From contig JAAEQB010000013.1 of the NCBI GenBank assembly GCA_024231975.1, positions 1-64,000 on the forward strand: a DNA stretch of 64,000 bases, written 5' to 3'. Both the position numbers and the translations under genes were made by a program. The notes under the pieces are model-generated. The model was given only the letters and a program-made list of their open reading frames with translations, ran no database searches and was not told the DNA's origin. Position 1 is the first letter of the stretch. Each line of letters opens with the position of its first letter. Of the stretch, positions 52,601 to 60,816 are shown piece by piece. The DNA comes from Allobosea sp. GTDB taxonomy: Bacteria; Pseudomonadota; Alphaproteobacteria; Rhizobiales; Beijerinckiaceae.

Positions 52601-52722
52601 CGACACAGCGAGGCGATGGCGTCCTGATGTGCGCCCGCGAAATAATTCAGGTTCGCGAACGCGTCGACGCGCTCGCAATCCGGATCCCAGGCTACGAAGA
52701 AATCTGAAAGACGCCTCAGCAT
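49669..52722 (-). CDS. Two-module Cys-motif glycosyltransferase (1017 residues)
   Basis: One protein with two homologous glycosyltransferase modules, about residues 115-475 and 612-965, after a 110-residue N-terminal region of its own. Each module has TYxYGAD, then cysteines spaced C-x2-C-x6-C-x-C-D-D (C250/253/260/262 and C747/750/757/759), then a PNHxxFKGTxxLEAAI loop, a DQxI.G..G..ALE.MALG.PV donor block, and a closing R.Y.E or R.F.E segment. The cysteines probably hold a metal in both modules. The protein could add two sugars in sequence. The linker 480-610 is basic. It sits between the aminotransferase and paired glycosyltransferase genes. Confidence 0.85.
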   Translation of the reverse strand: MLRRLSDFFVAWDPDCERVDAFANLNYFAGAHQDAIASLCRIIGANCQNFGQTFYRHLTRRILKQQTSDIRAFIEALGPLLTERDSPVARAFWSALCADAGEMTRLRQREGRLRSCWGVTPIVNLRTGVAADRLLGVEAESVVFTHYHVSSDFDLVLKGMQDELMAERYNLIHPFRWLVLGWALLRYDVFHLYNDAGFIDLIGGYGTRMGIALDELRSYRWAGKRLYTYTYGADHRMRGKASAAGRWSFCSECPEPGAFCICDDVGGEQMLATISEYATAMIAHGLSQPMVPGSRNIASTAIDLREIGPPRAGPARFEQPLKVGHFPNHPYFKGTKYLEAAIARMQADGLDIQLILLNGVPRSQILEAMSGLDLLVDQLISGSFGATALEGMALGLPVVCYLHDNVAVANLADCPIIRANPKTIEDVLRRIVANRRELVEAGNKGRAYVEQNYSVPALAKSLAELYRETGDLAAPLAARLTRRAALIAASPDAAQQAGSSLVARSWKLPFVGRALSRMGRSVLKARLVSLRLRLQPIARELERRYRFFTRLRAVVEVWHYPARLKRLIGRCLRPLMQPLGRGMAAGVQRGAARVVKAARHYGDRRQAKGEVRTLWGTTPILTLPILARCDALLGLKSDSLVFTTYYITRNFSINLTIPDKVAAKLMKIRRTAHRRFRFAVLAYVMLRYDAVHFFYDRGLLPGTERFGIEDIEIELLSRAGLKIYTYAYGADVRTRERTLALGPVNFCTDCPQRLAYCICDDAQLDLSLSRLDHRVTAKIAMGDMLAYVPGCRNMHYWPLDLDHLQPTPLSWRKGQPLRIAHAPNHSHFKGTHHLEAAIDRLRGEGYEVEMVKISGVPNTEVLDMFRSVSLVADQFIGGFHGYTALEAMALGRPVLCFLRAPDMTIAPEESPIINAPPHLVYAVLKSILDGEMDIEELGRRSRRFIERHYSIPAVAARLGQLYLETSNWPQATLDRIAARVSELEAALPAPMLAPMPVAWERVYDVPEQRAAPAPAHI

Positions 52723-52744
52723 CGTTCTGTGCCGTCGATGTCCG

Positions 52745-53875
52745 TCAGGCCTTCAGAGCGCGGCGCAGCTCATCGACGACACGATCCTGATCGCTGCGGG
52801 TCATGAACGGGACGATGGGCAGCGTGATCGTCGTGTCCTCGGCAAGCGCAGCCTGCGGAAAGGCTCCCGCCGCAAGCCCGTACTTGTTCCGATAGTAGCC
52901 CAGACGATGCACCGCGTGCGTGCCAGGCCGCGTCTGCATGTCGGCTTTCCCCAACGCGCTCATCACCGCATTGCGGCGATCACGCCCACCCTCGGCGATA
53001 CGGACCACATAGGACTGGAAGGTGTGGCCGTCCACATCGCCGGCAACCGGCAGCACGATGTCGTTCAGCTCACGCAGTTGCTCGGTATAGTAGCGCGCAC
53101 TCGCCCGCCGATCGGCGACGAGCCGCTCGAGCTTGCCCATCTGGGCGACACCGACGGCCGCCTGAATATCCGACAGGCGCAGATTGTACCCGATACGGTC
53201 GAAATTCGCCATCGTCCAAGGCCCGCGTGGCTCGTGATCGGGCTGGCCCGTCGCACCGTGATTGCGCAGCGAGCGCACGGCGGCGGCGAGCTTGTCGTCA
53301 TTGGTCGTCACCGCGCCACCTTCGCCGGTAGTGACGACCTTGCGCGGATGGAAGGAGAAGCAGCCGAGGTCGCCGAGCGCGCCGATGGGCTCGCCCTTGT
53401 AGGTCGTGGCGATGCCACAGGCGGCATCCTCGATGATGCGGATGCCGCGCGGCCCGCAGATCGCGCGGATCTCGTCCATCGGCGCGGCCAGCCCGAAGAG
53501 ATGGACAGCGACGACTGCCTTGGTGCGCGGGGTGATCGCCGCTTCAAGGGCCGCGGGATCGATGTTGAAGGTCGCAAGATCGATATCGGCGAAAACCGCC
53601 TTCGCACCGACATATTCGGCCGCATGCGCGCTGGTGATCCATGTGAAAGCCGGCACGATGACCTCGTCGCCCGGCCCCAGGTCGAGCGCCATGGTCGCAA
53701 GGTGCAGCGCCGCGGTGCAGGAAGTGCAGGCCAGCGCGTATTTGGCGCGCTGATTGGCAGCGATCTGCGCCTCGAAGCGCTCGGTCATCGGGCCTTGGGT
53801 GACCCATTTCGACTCAAGCACGGCCCTGACCATGTCGACTTCGGCTTCATCGAAGCTCGGCTCGGTGATGTTCAT
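52745..53875 (-). CDS. DegT/DnrJ/EryC1-family sugar aminotransferase
   Basis: A 376-residue PLP enzyme. PLP Lys179 lies in FSFHPRKVVTTGEGGA, with EDAACGIATTYKG before it; the N-terminus is EPSFDEAEVDMVRAVLESKW. The His-Pro-Arg-Lys context is common in 4-amino-4,6-dideoxy sugar (PerA/DesI-like) enzymes, unlike the wbpE copy. It would install an amino group on a keto sugar. The neighbours suggest that amine is then modified by the ATP-grasp or methyltransferase proteins. Confidence 0.9.
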   Translation of the reverse strand: MNITEPSFDEAEVDMVRAVLESKWVTQGPMTERFEAQIAANQRAKYALACTSCTAALHLATMALDLGPGDEVIVPAFTWITSAHAAEYVGAKAVFADIDLATFNIDPAALEAAITPRTKAVVAVHLFGLAAPMDEIRAICGPRGIRIIEDAACGIATTYKGEPIGALGDLGCFSFHPRKVVTTGEGGAVTTNDDKLAAAVRSLRNHGATGQPDHEPRGPWTMANFDRIGYNLRLSDIQAAVGVAQMGKLERLVADRRASARYYTEQLRELNDIVLPVAGDVDGHTFQSYVVRIAEGGRDRRNAVMSALGKADMQTRPGTHAVHRLGYYRNKYGLAAGAFPQAALAEDTTITLPIVPFMTRSDQDRVVDELRRALKA

Positions 53876-53897
53876 GGATGTGATCCGTTGACCAGGG

Positions 53898-55055
53898 TTA
53901 CGCGGAGTAGACGTTCACGTCGTGTTTTTGCAGCTTCTCGGTCACCTGCTGGAAGTAGACCGGGCTGATGGCCAATGCGACGTGCTTGATTCCGAGTTTC
54001 TCGATCATGTCGAGGCCACCGACCGGCCTGCCGTGGATGCCGCTGCCCCAGACCGATTTGTTCTCGTCGAGATAGCCGGCGATGTCGGCGACGTCGAAGC
54101 CGAGCGAAAACGGAGCGAACAGCCCTGACGAGCCCAGTCCGAAGATTGCAAAAGCTTCACCCGCCGCTTGCGCTTGCTTGCGGCAATTGGCGATCGCCTC
54201 CATCGCATCCTTGGCGACGGCGACGTTCTTGGCAACGATCTCGGCATTCCTGGCGACCACATCGGCCGGGGCTGCCTGAGGCGAGCTTGTCTTGCGCAGG
54301 AGGATGAAGATGGGGACGCCGGCCTCGCGCGAGGCGACGACTTCGAAGCCTGCCGTGGCCGCCAACCAATGCAGGCTGGGCGCCGTCAGCTTGGAGAGGT
54401 GGTCCGCGCAGAAGAGGTCGTTGGGATTCCGTTCGAAATTGGGAACGCGAATATAGAACAGGCCTCCATCCTTCAGCTGGGCACGGGCCCAACGCAGCAT
54501 GTCGAGCGGATTGTCGACATGCTCGAGCACGCCGAGGGCGACCACCAGGTCGACCGTGCCCGCCCCGAGATCGACGGCTTGGTAGTCGCAATGCGACACA
54601 CTGGCCTTCGGGAAGCGCTCCTTCAGAGTCTCGAAAGCGACGCTCGGCTCGAAGGCGTGAACGTCCCAACCGTCCGATTGCTTGACGAAATAGGTGAGGA
54701 AGTCCCCCTTTCCGGCTCCCGCCTCGAGCACCCTTCCCTGCTCCGGCAGGGTGGCCATTTCGCGCAGGATCTGGTGAGTCCGTTCCGCCTGCGAGATCGG
54801 CGCCGGTCCGGCGAAGCTCTGGATCGAAGCGTCCGGGCTCTTCATCATCAAGCTGTAGCTGTCGCGATAGAAGGCCTCGCCACGCCCGCGAGTGCCTGCC
54901 GCATTGAAGATCAGGCCGCAGGCCTGGCACTGCCGATTGTCGATCGACGCCTCCGGCAGGATCATCATGTCCGAAGTGATGCAGGTGCCGGAGAATGAGG
55001 GATAAACCTGCACAAGATCGCTTGAGTCGCAGCAGGGGCAGCGGAGGTTGAGCAT
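53898..55055 (-). CDS. Zinc-binding C-methyltransferase-like protein
   Basis: A 385-residue SAM enzyme with three parts. The N-terminus has a four-Cys zinc site (CPCC at 6-9 and CQAC at 43-46). The middle is the SAM domain (VLEAGAGKGDFLTYF, ALGVLEHVDNPLDML). The C-terminus (GLGSSGLFAPF, GYLDENKSVWGSG, ALAISPVYFQQVTEKL) matches the C-methyltransferase C-terminal domain seen in TylC3/NovU-type deoxysugar enzymes. It may put a C-methyl on a keto sugar, though other carbon targets are possible. Thirty bases separate it from the ATP-grasp gene. Confidence 0.82.
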   Translation of the reverse strand: MLNLRCPCCDSSDLVQVYPSFSGTCITSDMMILPEASIDNRQCQACGLIFNAAGTRGRGEAFYRDSYSLMMKSPDASIQSFAGPAPISQAERTHQILREMATLPEQGRVLEAGAGKGDFLTYFVKQSDGWDVHAFEPSVAFETLKERFPKASVSHCDYQAVDLGAGTVDLVVALGVLEHVDNPLDMLRWARAQLKDGGLFYIRVPNFERNPNDLFCADHLSKLTAPSLHWLAATAGFEVVASREAGVPIFILLRKTSSPQAAPADVVARNAEIVAKNVAVAKDAMEAIANCRKQAQAAGEAFAIFGLGSSGLFAPFSLGFDVADIAGYLDENKSVWGSGIHGRPVGGLDMIEKLGIKHVALAISPVYFQQVTEKLQKHDVNVYSA

Positions 55056-55085
55056 GTCGATCTCCTGGATGAAACGGCGGTCAAT

Positions 55086-56147
55086 TCAATGCGTATTGAG
55101 CGCGAACTCTTTCAGGCCGCGCAGGATCGTGGGCTTGGCATAGGCGAAATGATCTTCGATCTCCTCGCCGAAGACGTCGCGCCGCACAAGCACGTCAGGC
55201 TCGTTATACCCGGCTATGGCACGCAGCGAGGTCGTTCCGGAAAAGCGCGGATTGATCTCGAACGGGACCACTTGGCCATCGACGACACGGCACTGGATGT
55301 TGACCGGAGCGGTCGGCCGCAATGAAGCGGCCATCGCCTCGCAAGCGCGCAGTATGTCCGGCCAGTCGCCGACTTCTCCCTGCGATATTCCCGTCGAGAC
55401 GATGAGAGAGGCGCCAAGATCGTGCCGGCTTGTCCGGTTCGGCACCCTCGTCCTGATCGTCAGGGCGTTGTTGATGATGCGCCTGATGCCGATCGAATTG
55501 ATCAGCTTGCCATCGCGCCCGAACAGGACGCCGACCGTGTATTCCGCGTCCGACGTGCCGACATACTCCTGCAACACGATCTTCGGACAGAATTCCAGCA
55601 AATGCCGGACGAAGAATTCGAGTTCCGGCCATGACTGGACGATGAACACGTTGGCCGAGCCGCCGCCGCCGACAGACGGTTTCAGGACAGCGGGGAACAC
55701 ATCGAATCCTTCGACCTGCTCCAGGGCAGTGATCTCGCGATAATGCGGAACGCGAAAGCCGGCTGTCGCCAGATGCGAGAGCGTACGGGACTTGTCCTGG
55801 CAGATGGCCATGACCTCCGGCGTATTCACCGGAACATAGAACCCCTGTGCTTCGAGTTCCCGGCGTGCGTTGCTCAGCACCATCATTTCCGGCTCCGAGC
55901 CATGGAAGATGACAGCGGCCTTCCGAGTTCTTGCGAGTTCGGTCAAGCGGGCGAGATACTCGGGATCGCGCGCGGACGGCAGAACCACGAACTCGTCGAC
56001 CTCGCCACGATTGGCGCAGGCCGCACTCATATCGGTCCCGATGATCCGATAGCTGAGCTTGCCGAGTCGGAGCGCCTTCAGGATCTGCTCCCCATGGCCG
56101 CCACCGCCGACGCCTGTCAGCACGACATTGACCGGTTCAGATGTCAT
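55086..56147 (-). CDS. ATP-grasp ligase (CarB/PylC-like)
   Basis: A 353-residue ATP-grasp enzyme. The pre-ATP domain starts VVLTGVGGGGHGEQILKALR. The ATP-binding part has FPAVLKPSVGGGGSANVFIV and LQEYVGTSDAEYTV, and the metal site is PFEINPRFSGTTSLRAIAG. Such proteins join a carboxylate to an amine through an acyl phosphate. In a polysaccharide locus next to a sugar aminotransferase, ligation of an amino acid or other acid to an amino sugar is plausible. Its start overlaps the phosphoesterase end by 11 bases. Confidence 0.85.
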   Translation of the reverse strand: MTSEPVNVVLTGVGGGGHGEQILKALRLGKLSYRIIGTDMSAACANRGEVDEFVVLPSARDPEYLARLTELARTRKAAVIFHGSEPEMMVLSNARRELEAQGFYVPVNTPEVMAICQDKSRTLSHLATAGFRVPHYREITALEQVEGFDVFPAVLKPSVGGGGSANVFIVQSWPELEFFVRHLLEFCPKIVLQEYVGTSDAEYTVGVLFGRDGKLINSIGIRRIINNALTIRTRVPNRTSRHDLGASLIVSTGISQGEVGDWPDILRACEAMAASLRPTAPVNIQCRVVDGQVVPFEINPRFSGTTSLRAIAGYNEPDVLVRRDVFGEEIEDHFAYAKPTILRGLKEFALNTH

Positions 56148-56835
56148 TCGGATTGTCCGGGTTCAGTGTGATCGCTTCGGTGAGCAATTTGACGACACCA
56201 GCATCGAGATCGAAGCGGGCCAGGGTCTCGGCGGCTTCCGCCGCAATCGAATAGCGCAGGATCTTCGCCTCACCCGTCGCCGCGTCGAACAGGCATGCTG
56301 ATGCGCGCCGTCCCGCCTCGCGCGGCAAGCCGCAACTGCCGACATTGACGAAGAGCTTGCCATGCTCGGCGCGGATGAAGGGATGGTGCGTATGCCCCAT
56401 GAACACGACATCCGCATCGACGTCCTTGAAGGGCGCCAGATCGGTGTCGGGGTAGATATAGCCGTTCAGGGGAGCCGACGGGCTGCCATGAACCAGGAGG
56501 CAATCATAGCGACCAGCACGCAAGCGACGCTCCGTCGGCCACGCTGCCACGAACGCCAGTTCGTCGGAATTCAATTGCCGGGCGGTCTCGTCGTGGCGAT
56601 AGATCTGGCGCCGCTCGGCCGACGCATCCCCGCGGAGCATCATCTCGTCGTGATTGCCGCGCACCGCCGCGATGCCGAGCTCCCGCAGCGCCGTGACGAC
56701 GCCTGGATCCGGAACATAGCCGACCGCGTCACCGAGAAAGACGATCTGCTCGGCACCGGCCGCCTGCAACAGCGCCAGCCCGCGCCGAAGGGCAGCAATG
56801 TGACCGTGCGCATCGGAGAGGAGGCCGAGCATCAT
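56137..56835 (-). CDS. Metallophosphoesterase, YfcE-like
   Basis: A 232-residue dimetal phosphoesterase. The full motif set is present: LLSDAHGH, FLGDAVGYVPDP, RGNHDEMML, LVHGSP and GHTHHPF. The fold is that of small phosphodiesterases and phosphatases. Its place between the ATP-grasp and deacetylase-like genes, overlapping both, suggests a role in making or trimming a phosphate-containing precursor or substituent. A housekeeping role is less likely given the overlaps. Confidence 0.88.
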   Translation of the reverse strand: MMLGLLSDAHGHIAALRRGLALLQAAGAEQIVFLGDAVGYVPDPGVVTALRELGIAAVRGNHDEMMLRGDASAERRQIYRHDETARQLNSDELAFVAAWPTERRLRAGRYDCLLVHGSPSAPLNGYIYPDTDLAPFKDVDADVVFMGHTHHPFIRAEHGKLFVNVGSCGLPREAGRRASACLFDAATGEAKILRYSIAAEAAETLARFDLDAGVVKLLTEAITLNPDNPNDI

Positions 56836-58325
56836 CGCCGCAGCCAGCTCCAGCGCTCCGTGCGGCCAAGGCGCCTGATCAGTCCTCGCAAACCCGATGG
56901 CCGCCCTGCCGTAGGCGGCAGCGACTGCCTCTCTTCCCGCCGAAAAAGTCCGGGCTCTCCGCGCTCAGCCGGAGCCTTGCTGGCGTCAGCGTCACTGCGC
57001 ACGCCGGAGGAGAGCTGCGTCCCCTCCGCAAACCAGGCGAATGCCTCTCCCAGCGTCGCTGCCACGAAACCGCTCTCGACGAGCTCCCTGACCGCCTGGT
57101 GCATAGGCGCCGCCCGGACATGATTGGCCGGATGCAGATTGAAGACCAGGACACCTGGGACACCACTCTCGACAATTCGCCGGCCCGCGGCGCGGATCGC
57201 CTCCAGTGCCGTCGATGCGTCCCAATCGTGCACGAACATGGCACCGTCGCCGAAAGCCGTCAGCACGCTCCAGTGCGGGGTCAGCTTGCCATCGAGGACG
57301 AGGCGCGCCGGCAGCAGCGAACCGTTGACAATCTGGCCATCCATCCCCGGAATGTTGCTGCTACCAGTGATGCCATGCGCCAGCCAAGACGAGGCATGGC
57401 CCCAATAGCCATCATTCAGAAAGCCATGGTTTCGCACCAGGCGTGGCTTGGCTCCCACCAAGGCTTCGAACCACGCTGTCTGCTCGGCGAGGCGCTGCGG
57501 GTATTCGCCGGGAGTCTCGAGCGCATCGGGATGCAGCTCCCATTCAAGCTCGCGACCGCGGGCGACCTCGGCCAGCCCCGCAGCATCGAGCTGCGCCAGC
57601 GGATGCAGGAAATAGGTGACCGGCAGATCACCGAGCAGTTCCCGCTGCGCGCGATAGTCCTCGATCGGCGCCTGATCGTCATCACCCGTGACGATGACCA
57701 TGCCGGCTGCCCCGTTCGGCAGAACGTCTCGCGCCGTGACGCCCGCATGGCGTACCAGCGCGTCGCGCAAGGTCCAGAGCCACCAGTCGGCCGGCCGGTC
57801 GAACGGGTCGGCGGAATCCAGCAGATCGGCGAACAGATAGTTCGGGCGCTCGCCGGCATAGCCCCATTGCGCTTCGGTCGGCCTGTTGCTCGCAGCCTCC
57901 GGCCTGCCCTGCCGCAGCAGCACGAGGTCGGCGGCAAGTTCCGTCCCGAGCAGCAGAAGGCCGCCACCCGAAGCATCCGGCCGGAACGCCCAGACCATCT
58001 TCCCGTCTGCATCGGTGACGACCGGAACGAGGCCCGCCCCCTCGAAATAAACGGCGGGATGGAAACTGCGCAGACGCTGCCAGGCACAACGGGGGCAGCC
58101 AGCGACCGTCAGCGGTCCGGCAGGCTGGGTCAGGGCCGCCATCCGTACACCTTCTGGAAGGCCCGCTCCGCCGGGCTCCAGCAGATGCACGATCACAGAG
58201 ACCTCGCCGGCTTGCCGCCTTTCGTCCAGCGCGACGACCAGCTGACCGGCTCGCTTGTGTCGAGCTGCGTTGACGCCGACCAATGCGAGCTGGTGCTCAA
58301 CGATCTCTGCATGCTGCAGGAACAA
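56832..58325 (-). CDS. Polysaccharide-deacetylase-like protein with N-terminal GATase-like domain
   Basis: A 497-residue protein if started at the TTG at 58325, two bases after the upstream stop with GAGG ten bases before. Residues 1-190 resemble a GATase1/ThuA-like fold (VSVIVHLLEPGGAGLP, GGGLLLLGTELAADLVLL). The rest looks like a NodB-type deacetylase: MVIVTGDDDQ (metal Asp), WELHPDALETPGEYP (metal His) and VRNHGF. It could remove N-acetyl groups from the polymer or a precursor, but there is no signal peptide, so it probably acts in the cytoplasm. The true start is uncertain. It overlaps the phosphoesterase gene by four bases. Confidence 0.7.
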   Translation of the reverse strand: MFLQHAEIVEHQLALVGVNAARHKRAGQLVVALDERRQAGEVSVIVHLLEPGGAGLPEGVRMAALTQPAGPLTVAGCPRCAWQRLRSFHPAVYFEGAGLVPVVTDADGKMVWAFRPDASGGGLLLLGTELAADLVLLRQGRPEAASNRPTEAQWGYAGERPNYLFADLLDSADPFDRPADWWLWTLRDALVRHAGVTARDVLPNGAAGMVIVTGDDDQAPIEDYRAQRELLGDLPVTYFLHPLAQLDAAGLAEVARGRELEWELHPDALETPGEYPQRLAEQTAWFEALVGAKPRLVRNHGFLNDGYWGHASSWLAHGITGSSNIPGMDGQIVNGSLLPARLVLDGKLTPHWSVLTAFGDGAMFVHDWDASTALEAIRAAGRRIVESGVPGVLVFNLHPANHVRAAPMHQAVRELVESGFVAATLGEAFAWFAEGTQLSSGVRSDADASKAPAERGEPGLFRREERQSLPPTAGRPSGLRGLIRRLGRTERWSWLRR

Positions 58326-58327
58326 GG

Positions 58328-59065
58328 CTAGACAGCCTCGCTCGGCTTGCGCGCATAGGCGATGACGTTGGAGCGATATCGCGCCGGGGTCACCTTCGAC
58401 AGCCACTCCTGAACGGAAATCGGAATCTTCCCGTTGCAGAGATACCACCAGTAACCACCCCAGAACGGCGGGAAGAAGCCGTAAGCAAAGGTCTTTGAGA
58501 CCTCGAAGCCCGCACTGCGCAGGAATGCGGCGAGTTCGGCCTCGTTGTAGTGGTTCTTGGCGGCCGGATCGATATTCTCTTTGCCGAAGACCCGGCGCAG
58601 ATTCCCGCTGTTAACTGTCCGCACATAAAGCCGGCCGCCGGGCTTCAGCACCCGGAAGACCTCGGAAAACGCCTTCTCGGCGTCCTGGAAGTAGAGCAGC
58701 GCGCTGACACAGGCGACATGATCGAACGAGGCGTCGGGAAAGGGGATTTCCTCGGCCTTGACACCACTGAGCAGCTCGACGTTGCGGTGCTGCCGAATCT
58801 CGTCCCAGAGCGGATAGGCGATGGGATCGACACCGACGACGTCGTAGCCGAGCGACGCCAGCACGGCGACATAGCGCCCAGGACCACAGCCCAGCTCGAG
58901 GACGCGCCCACTCAGCCCTGGCGGCAGCCACTCCCCGATACCGGTATAGTGCGGACGCACCGACTCGCTGCGGGCGATCGGCAGGTCGGCTCGCGCCAGT
59001 CCGAGAATCTCGTCGCGCTGAAACGCCTCGATCGCCTTGAAGCGATTAATTTCTCTCGAATTCAC
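58328..59065 (-). CDS. SAM-dependent methyltransferase
   Basis: A 245-residue class I methyltransferase. The SAM site is VLELGCGPGRYVAVLASLGY with DVVGVDP after it, and the motif VACVSALLYFQDAEKAF precedes LKPGGRLYVRTVNSG. The target is unknown, likely a sugar hydroxyl or carboxyl. The start is GTG overlapping the wzt stop as GTGA. In ABC-dependent systems a methyltransferase next to wzt often caps the chain end to set its length, which is a plausible role here. Confidence 0.85.
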   Translation of the reverse strand: MNSREINRFKAIEAFQRDEILGLARADLPIARSESVRPHYTGIGEWLPPGLSGRVLELGCGPGRYVAVLASLGYDVVGVDPIAYPLWDEIRQHRNVELLSGVKAEEIPFPDASFDHVACVSALLYFQDAEKAFSEVFRVLKPGGRLYVRTVNSGNLRRVFGKENIDPAAKNHYNEAELAAFLRSAGFEVSKTFAYGFFPPFWGGYWWYLCNGKIPISVQEWLSKVTPARYRSNVIAYARKPSEAV

Positions 59066-60816
59066 GAGATATCCACCTTCACTCGCTGGTTGAGGACGCC
59101 GTGATCGACGCCGTTGAATTCGGGCACGATCCGGAACATCGCGGCATTGATCTTTCGGGCGTAGAGCTCGCTGTAGGGGTAGTTCTCGGGGAACTTCCAG
59201 CCGTTCGTGACATGAGCGTTGACGAAGTACTCGCCGGCGCCGAGGACATTCGGGTCGAACCGGAAGCTGAACGCCTTCTCGCCCTCGGGCCGCTCGATAT
59301 TGGCCCCGACCTGCCCGGAGGATTGCCAGAAAGCGTAGGTGCCATCCATCCGTGTCAGCTTGATGCCGACATCGACGAGTTCGGGGGAGCGGTGGAACAT
59401 CACGCGCACCTCGATATCGAAGGGCTCGCGCTCCTTGACCGAAGTGACCTGAGCGTTGCGCGCCCTGACATTGACAGAGAGAATCTCTGCGTCCGGCAGC
59501 GACGCTAGGGCGACCTCCTTCATGACGCGCTCAGCCGCCTCGGCATCCGGTTTGGCAAGTTCGCGGTGGAAGCGCAGCTGCGTCCATCTGCCGTCCTTGC
59601 GACTGGAGCCGGCAACGAGCGGTGTCCAGCTGCCGGTGCTCATATCGAGCACTTCGACCTTGAGAGCTTCGCGCTGGTCCTCCGATTGGACGGTGAAATC
59701 GACCTCGATCGCCTGGCTCTGCCCCTCGGAACCGGCCGGAAGCCGAGCTACGAACTGGCCACCGCCATTGCGCCCGGGCAGCCTGGTCAGAACGCGGCAG
59801 ACGCGCCCATCCCTCTCGTGCAGCCGCGCCCATTCGCTGTTGAGCACGTCGAGCACCGCTGGCACCGCCTCGTCCGAACCATCGAGCAAGTCGAAGGGAA
59901 TGGTGACTCGTTCGCCTTCGCCCAGCCTGATGCCGATCTCGGAAACATAATGACTCGAGAACAGCGGAGCGCCGGTCTGCGAGGTAATGCGCAGGCGTAC
60001 CCGCGTCTCGTCCGTCAACTCGCCAACAACCGCATCCGTAACCGACGCGCGGGTGCTGGCATGGCGCGTGCGCAAGCTCTCATCCTCGGAGCGCCGAAAG
60101 TCGAGCTCATAGGCAGCGATGACTTCGTTGACCTCGCCATCCATCCGTTTCTCGCCGGTCTGCATCCAGATCGCACGGTTGCACATGCTCTGAATCGCCG
60201 ACATCGAATGGCTGACGAGGATCATCGCCCGTCCTCGCGCGCAGAACTCCTCCATCCGTTTCATCGCCTTCCAGGCGAAGTAGCCGTCACCGGTGCCCAG
60301 GACCTCGTCGACGATCAGAATGTCGGGCTCCGTCGCCGTCGCGATGCCGAAAGACAAGCGCGCGCCCATGCCAGTGCTGTAGGTCTTCACCGGATTGAAC
60401 AGGAACGGCCCGAGTTCGGTGAACTCGGTGATGTCCTCGATCATGTCGGGGATGCGCCTGGGTTCGATACCTTGCAGCATCAGGTTGAACCTGATGTTCT
60501 CGATGCCGGTCTCCTCCTCGTTCCAGGCTGGAACCATGCTGAGAAGCGAAGAGATTCGTCCGTGCGTCGCGACGCGTCCTCCCGTCGCGCGCATGGTGCC
60601 CGCGACAACCTTGAGCAAGGTACTCTTGCCCGCGCCGTTGGGTCCGACGATGCCGACCTTGTCACCCTCATTTACGGTGAGCGAGACATCCCTCAGAGCC
60701 CAGAAGGTCTCATGGCGCACCCCACCGAAGATCAGTTCCTTGAGCTGATCGCTTGGCTGCGCATACATCTGGTACGCGACAGAGAGATGTTCGATTTCGA
60801 TGACTGGCCGACTCAC
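59062..60816 (-). CDS. wzt: Wzt-type polysaccharide ABC exporter ATPase
   Basis: A 584-residue ATPase. The nucleotide-binding domain covers residues 1-245: Walker A GIVGPNGAGKST, signature TYSTGMGARLSFG, Walker B DILIVDEVLGTGD and switch VSHSMSA. The long remainder (about 340 residues) ends with a beta-sandwich like the carbohydrate-binding domain of Wzt (FDIEVRVMFHRSPELVDVGI, GAGEYFVNAHVTNGWKF), with a further beta-rich region before it. Such domains recognise the modified chain end before export. The GTG at 60816 overlaps the wzm stop as GTGA. It works with the Wzm permease. Confidence 0.93.
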   Translation of the reverse strand: MSRPVIEIEHLSVAYQMYAQPSDQLKELIFGGVRHETFWALRDVSLTVNEGDKVGIVGPNGAGKSTLLKVVAGTMRATGGRVATHGRISSLLSMVPAWNEEETGIENIRFNLMLQGIEPRRIPDMIEDITEFTELGPFLFNPVKTYSTGMGARLSFGIATATEPDILIVDEVLGTGDGYFAWKAMKRMEEFCARGRAMILVSHSMSAIQSMCNRAIWMQTGEKRMDGEVNEVIAAYELDFRRSEDESLRTRHASTRASVTDAVVGELTDETRVRLRITSQTGAPLFSSHYVSEIGIRLGEGERVTIPFDLLDGSDEAVPAVLDVLNSEWARLHERDGRVCRVLTRLPGRNGGGQFVARLPAGSEGQSQAIEVDFTVQSEDQREALKVEVLDMSTGSWTPLVAGSSRKDGRWTQLRFHRELAKPDAEAAERVMKEVALASLPDAEILSVNVRARNAQVTSVKEREPFDIEVRVMFHRSPELVDVGIKLTRMDGTYAFWQSSGQVGANIERPEGEKAFSFRFDPNVLGAGEYFVNAHVTNGWKFPENYPYSELYARKINAAMFRIVPEFNGVDHGVLNQRVKVDIS

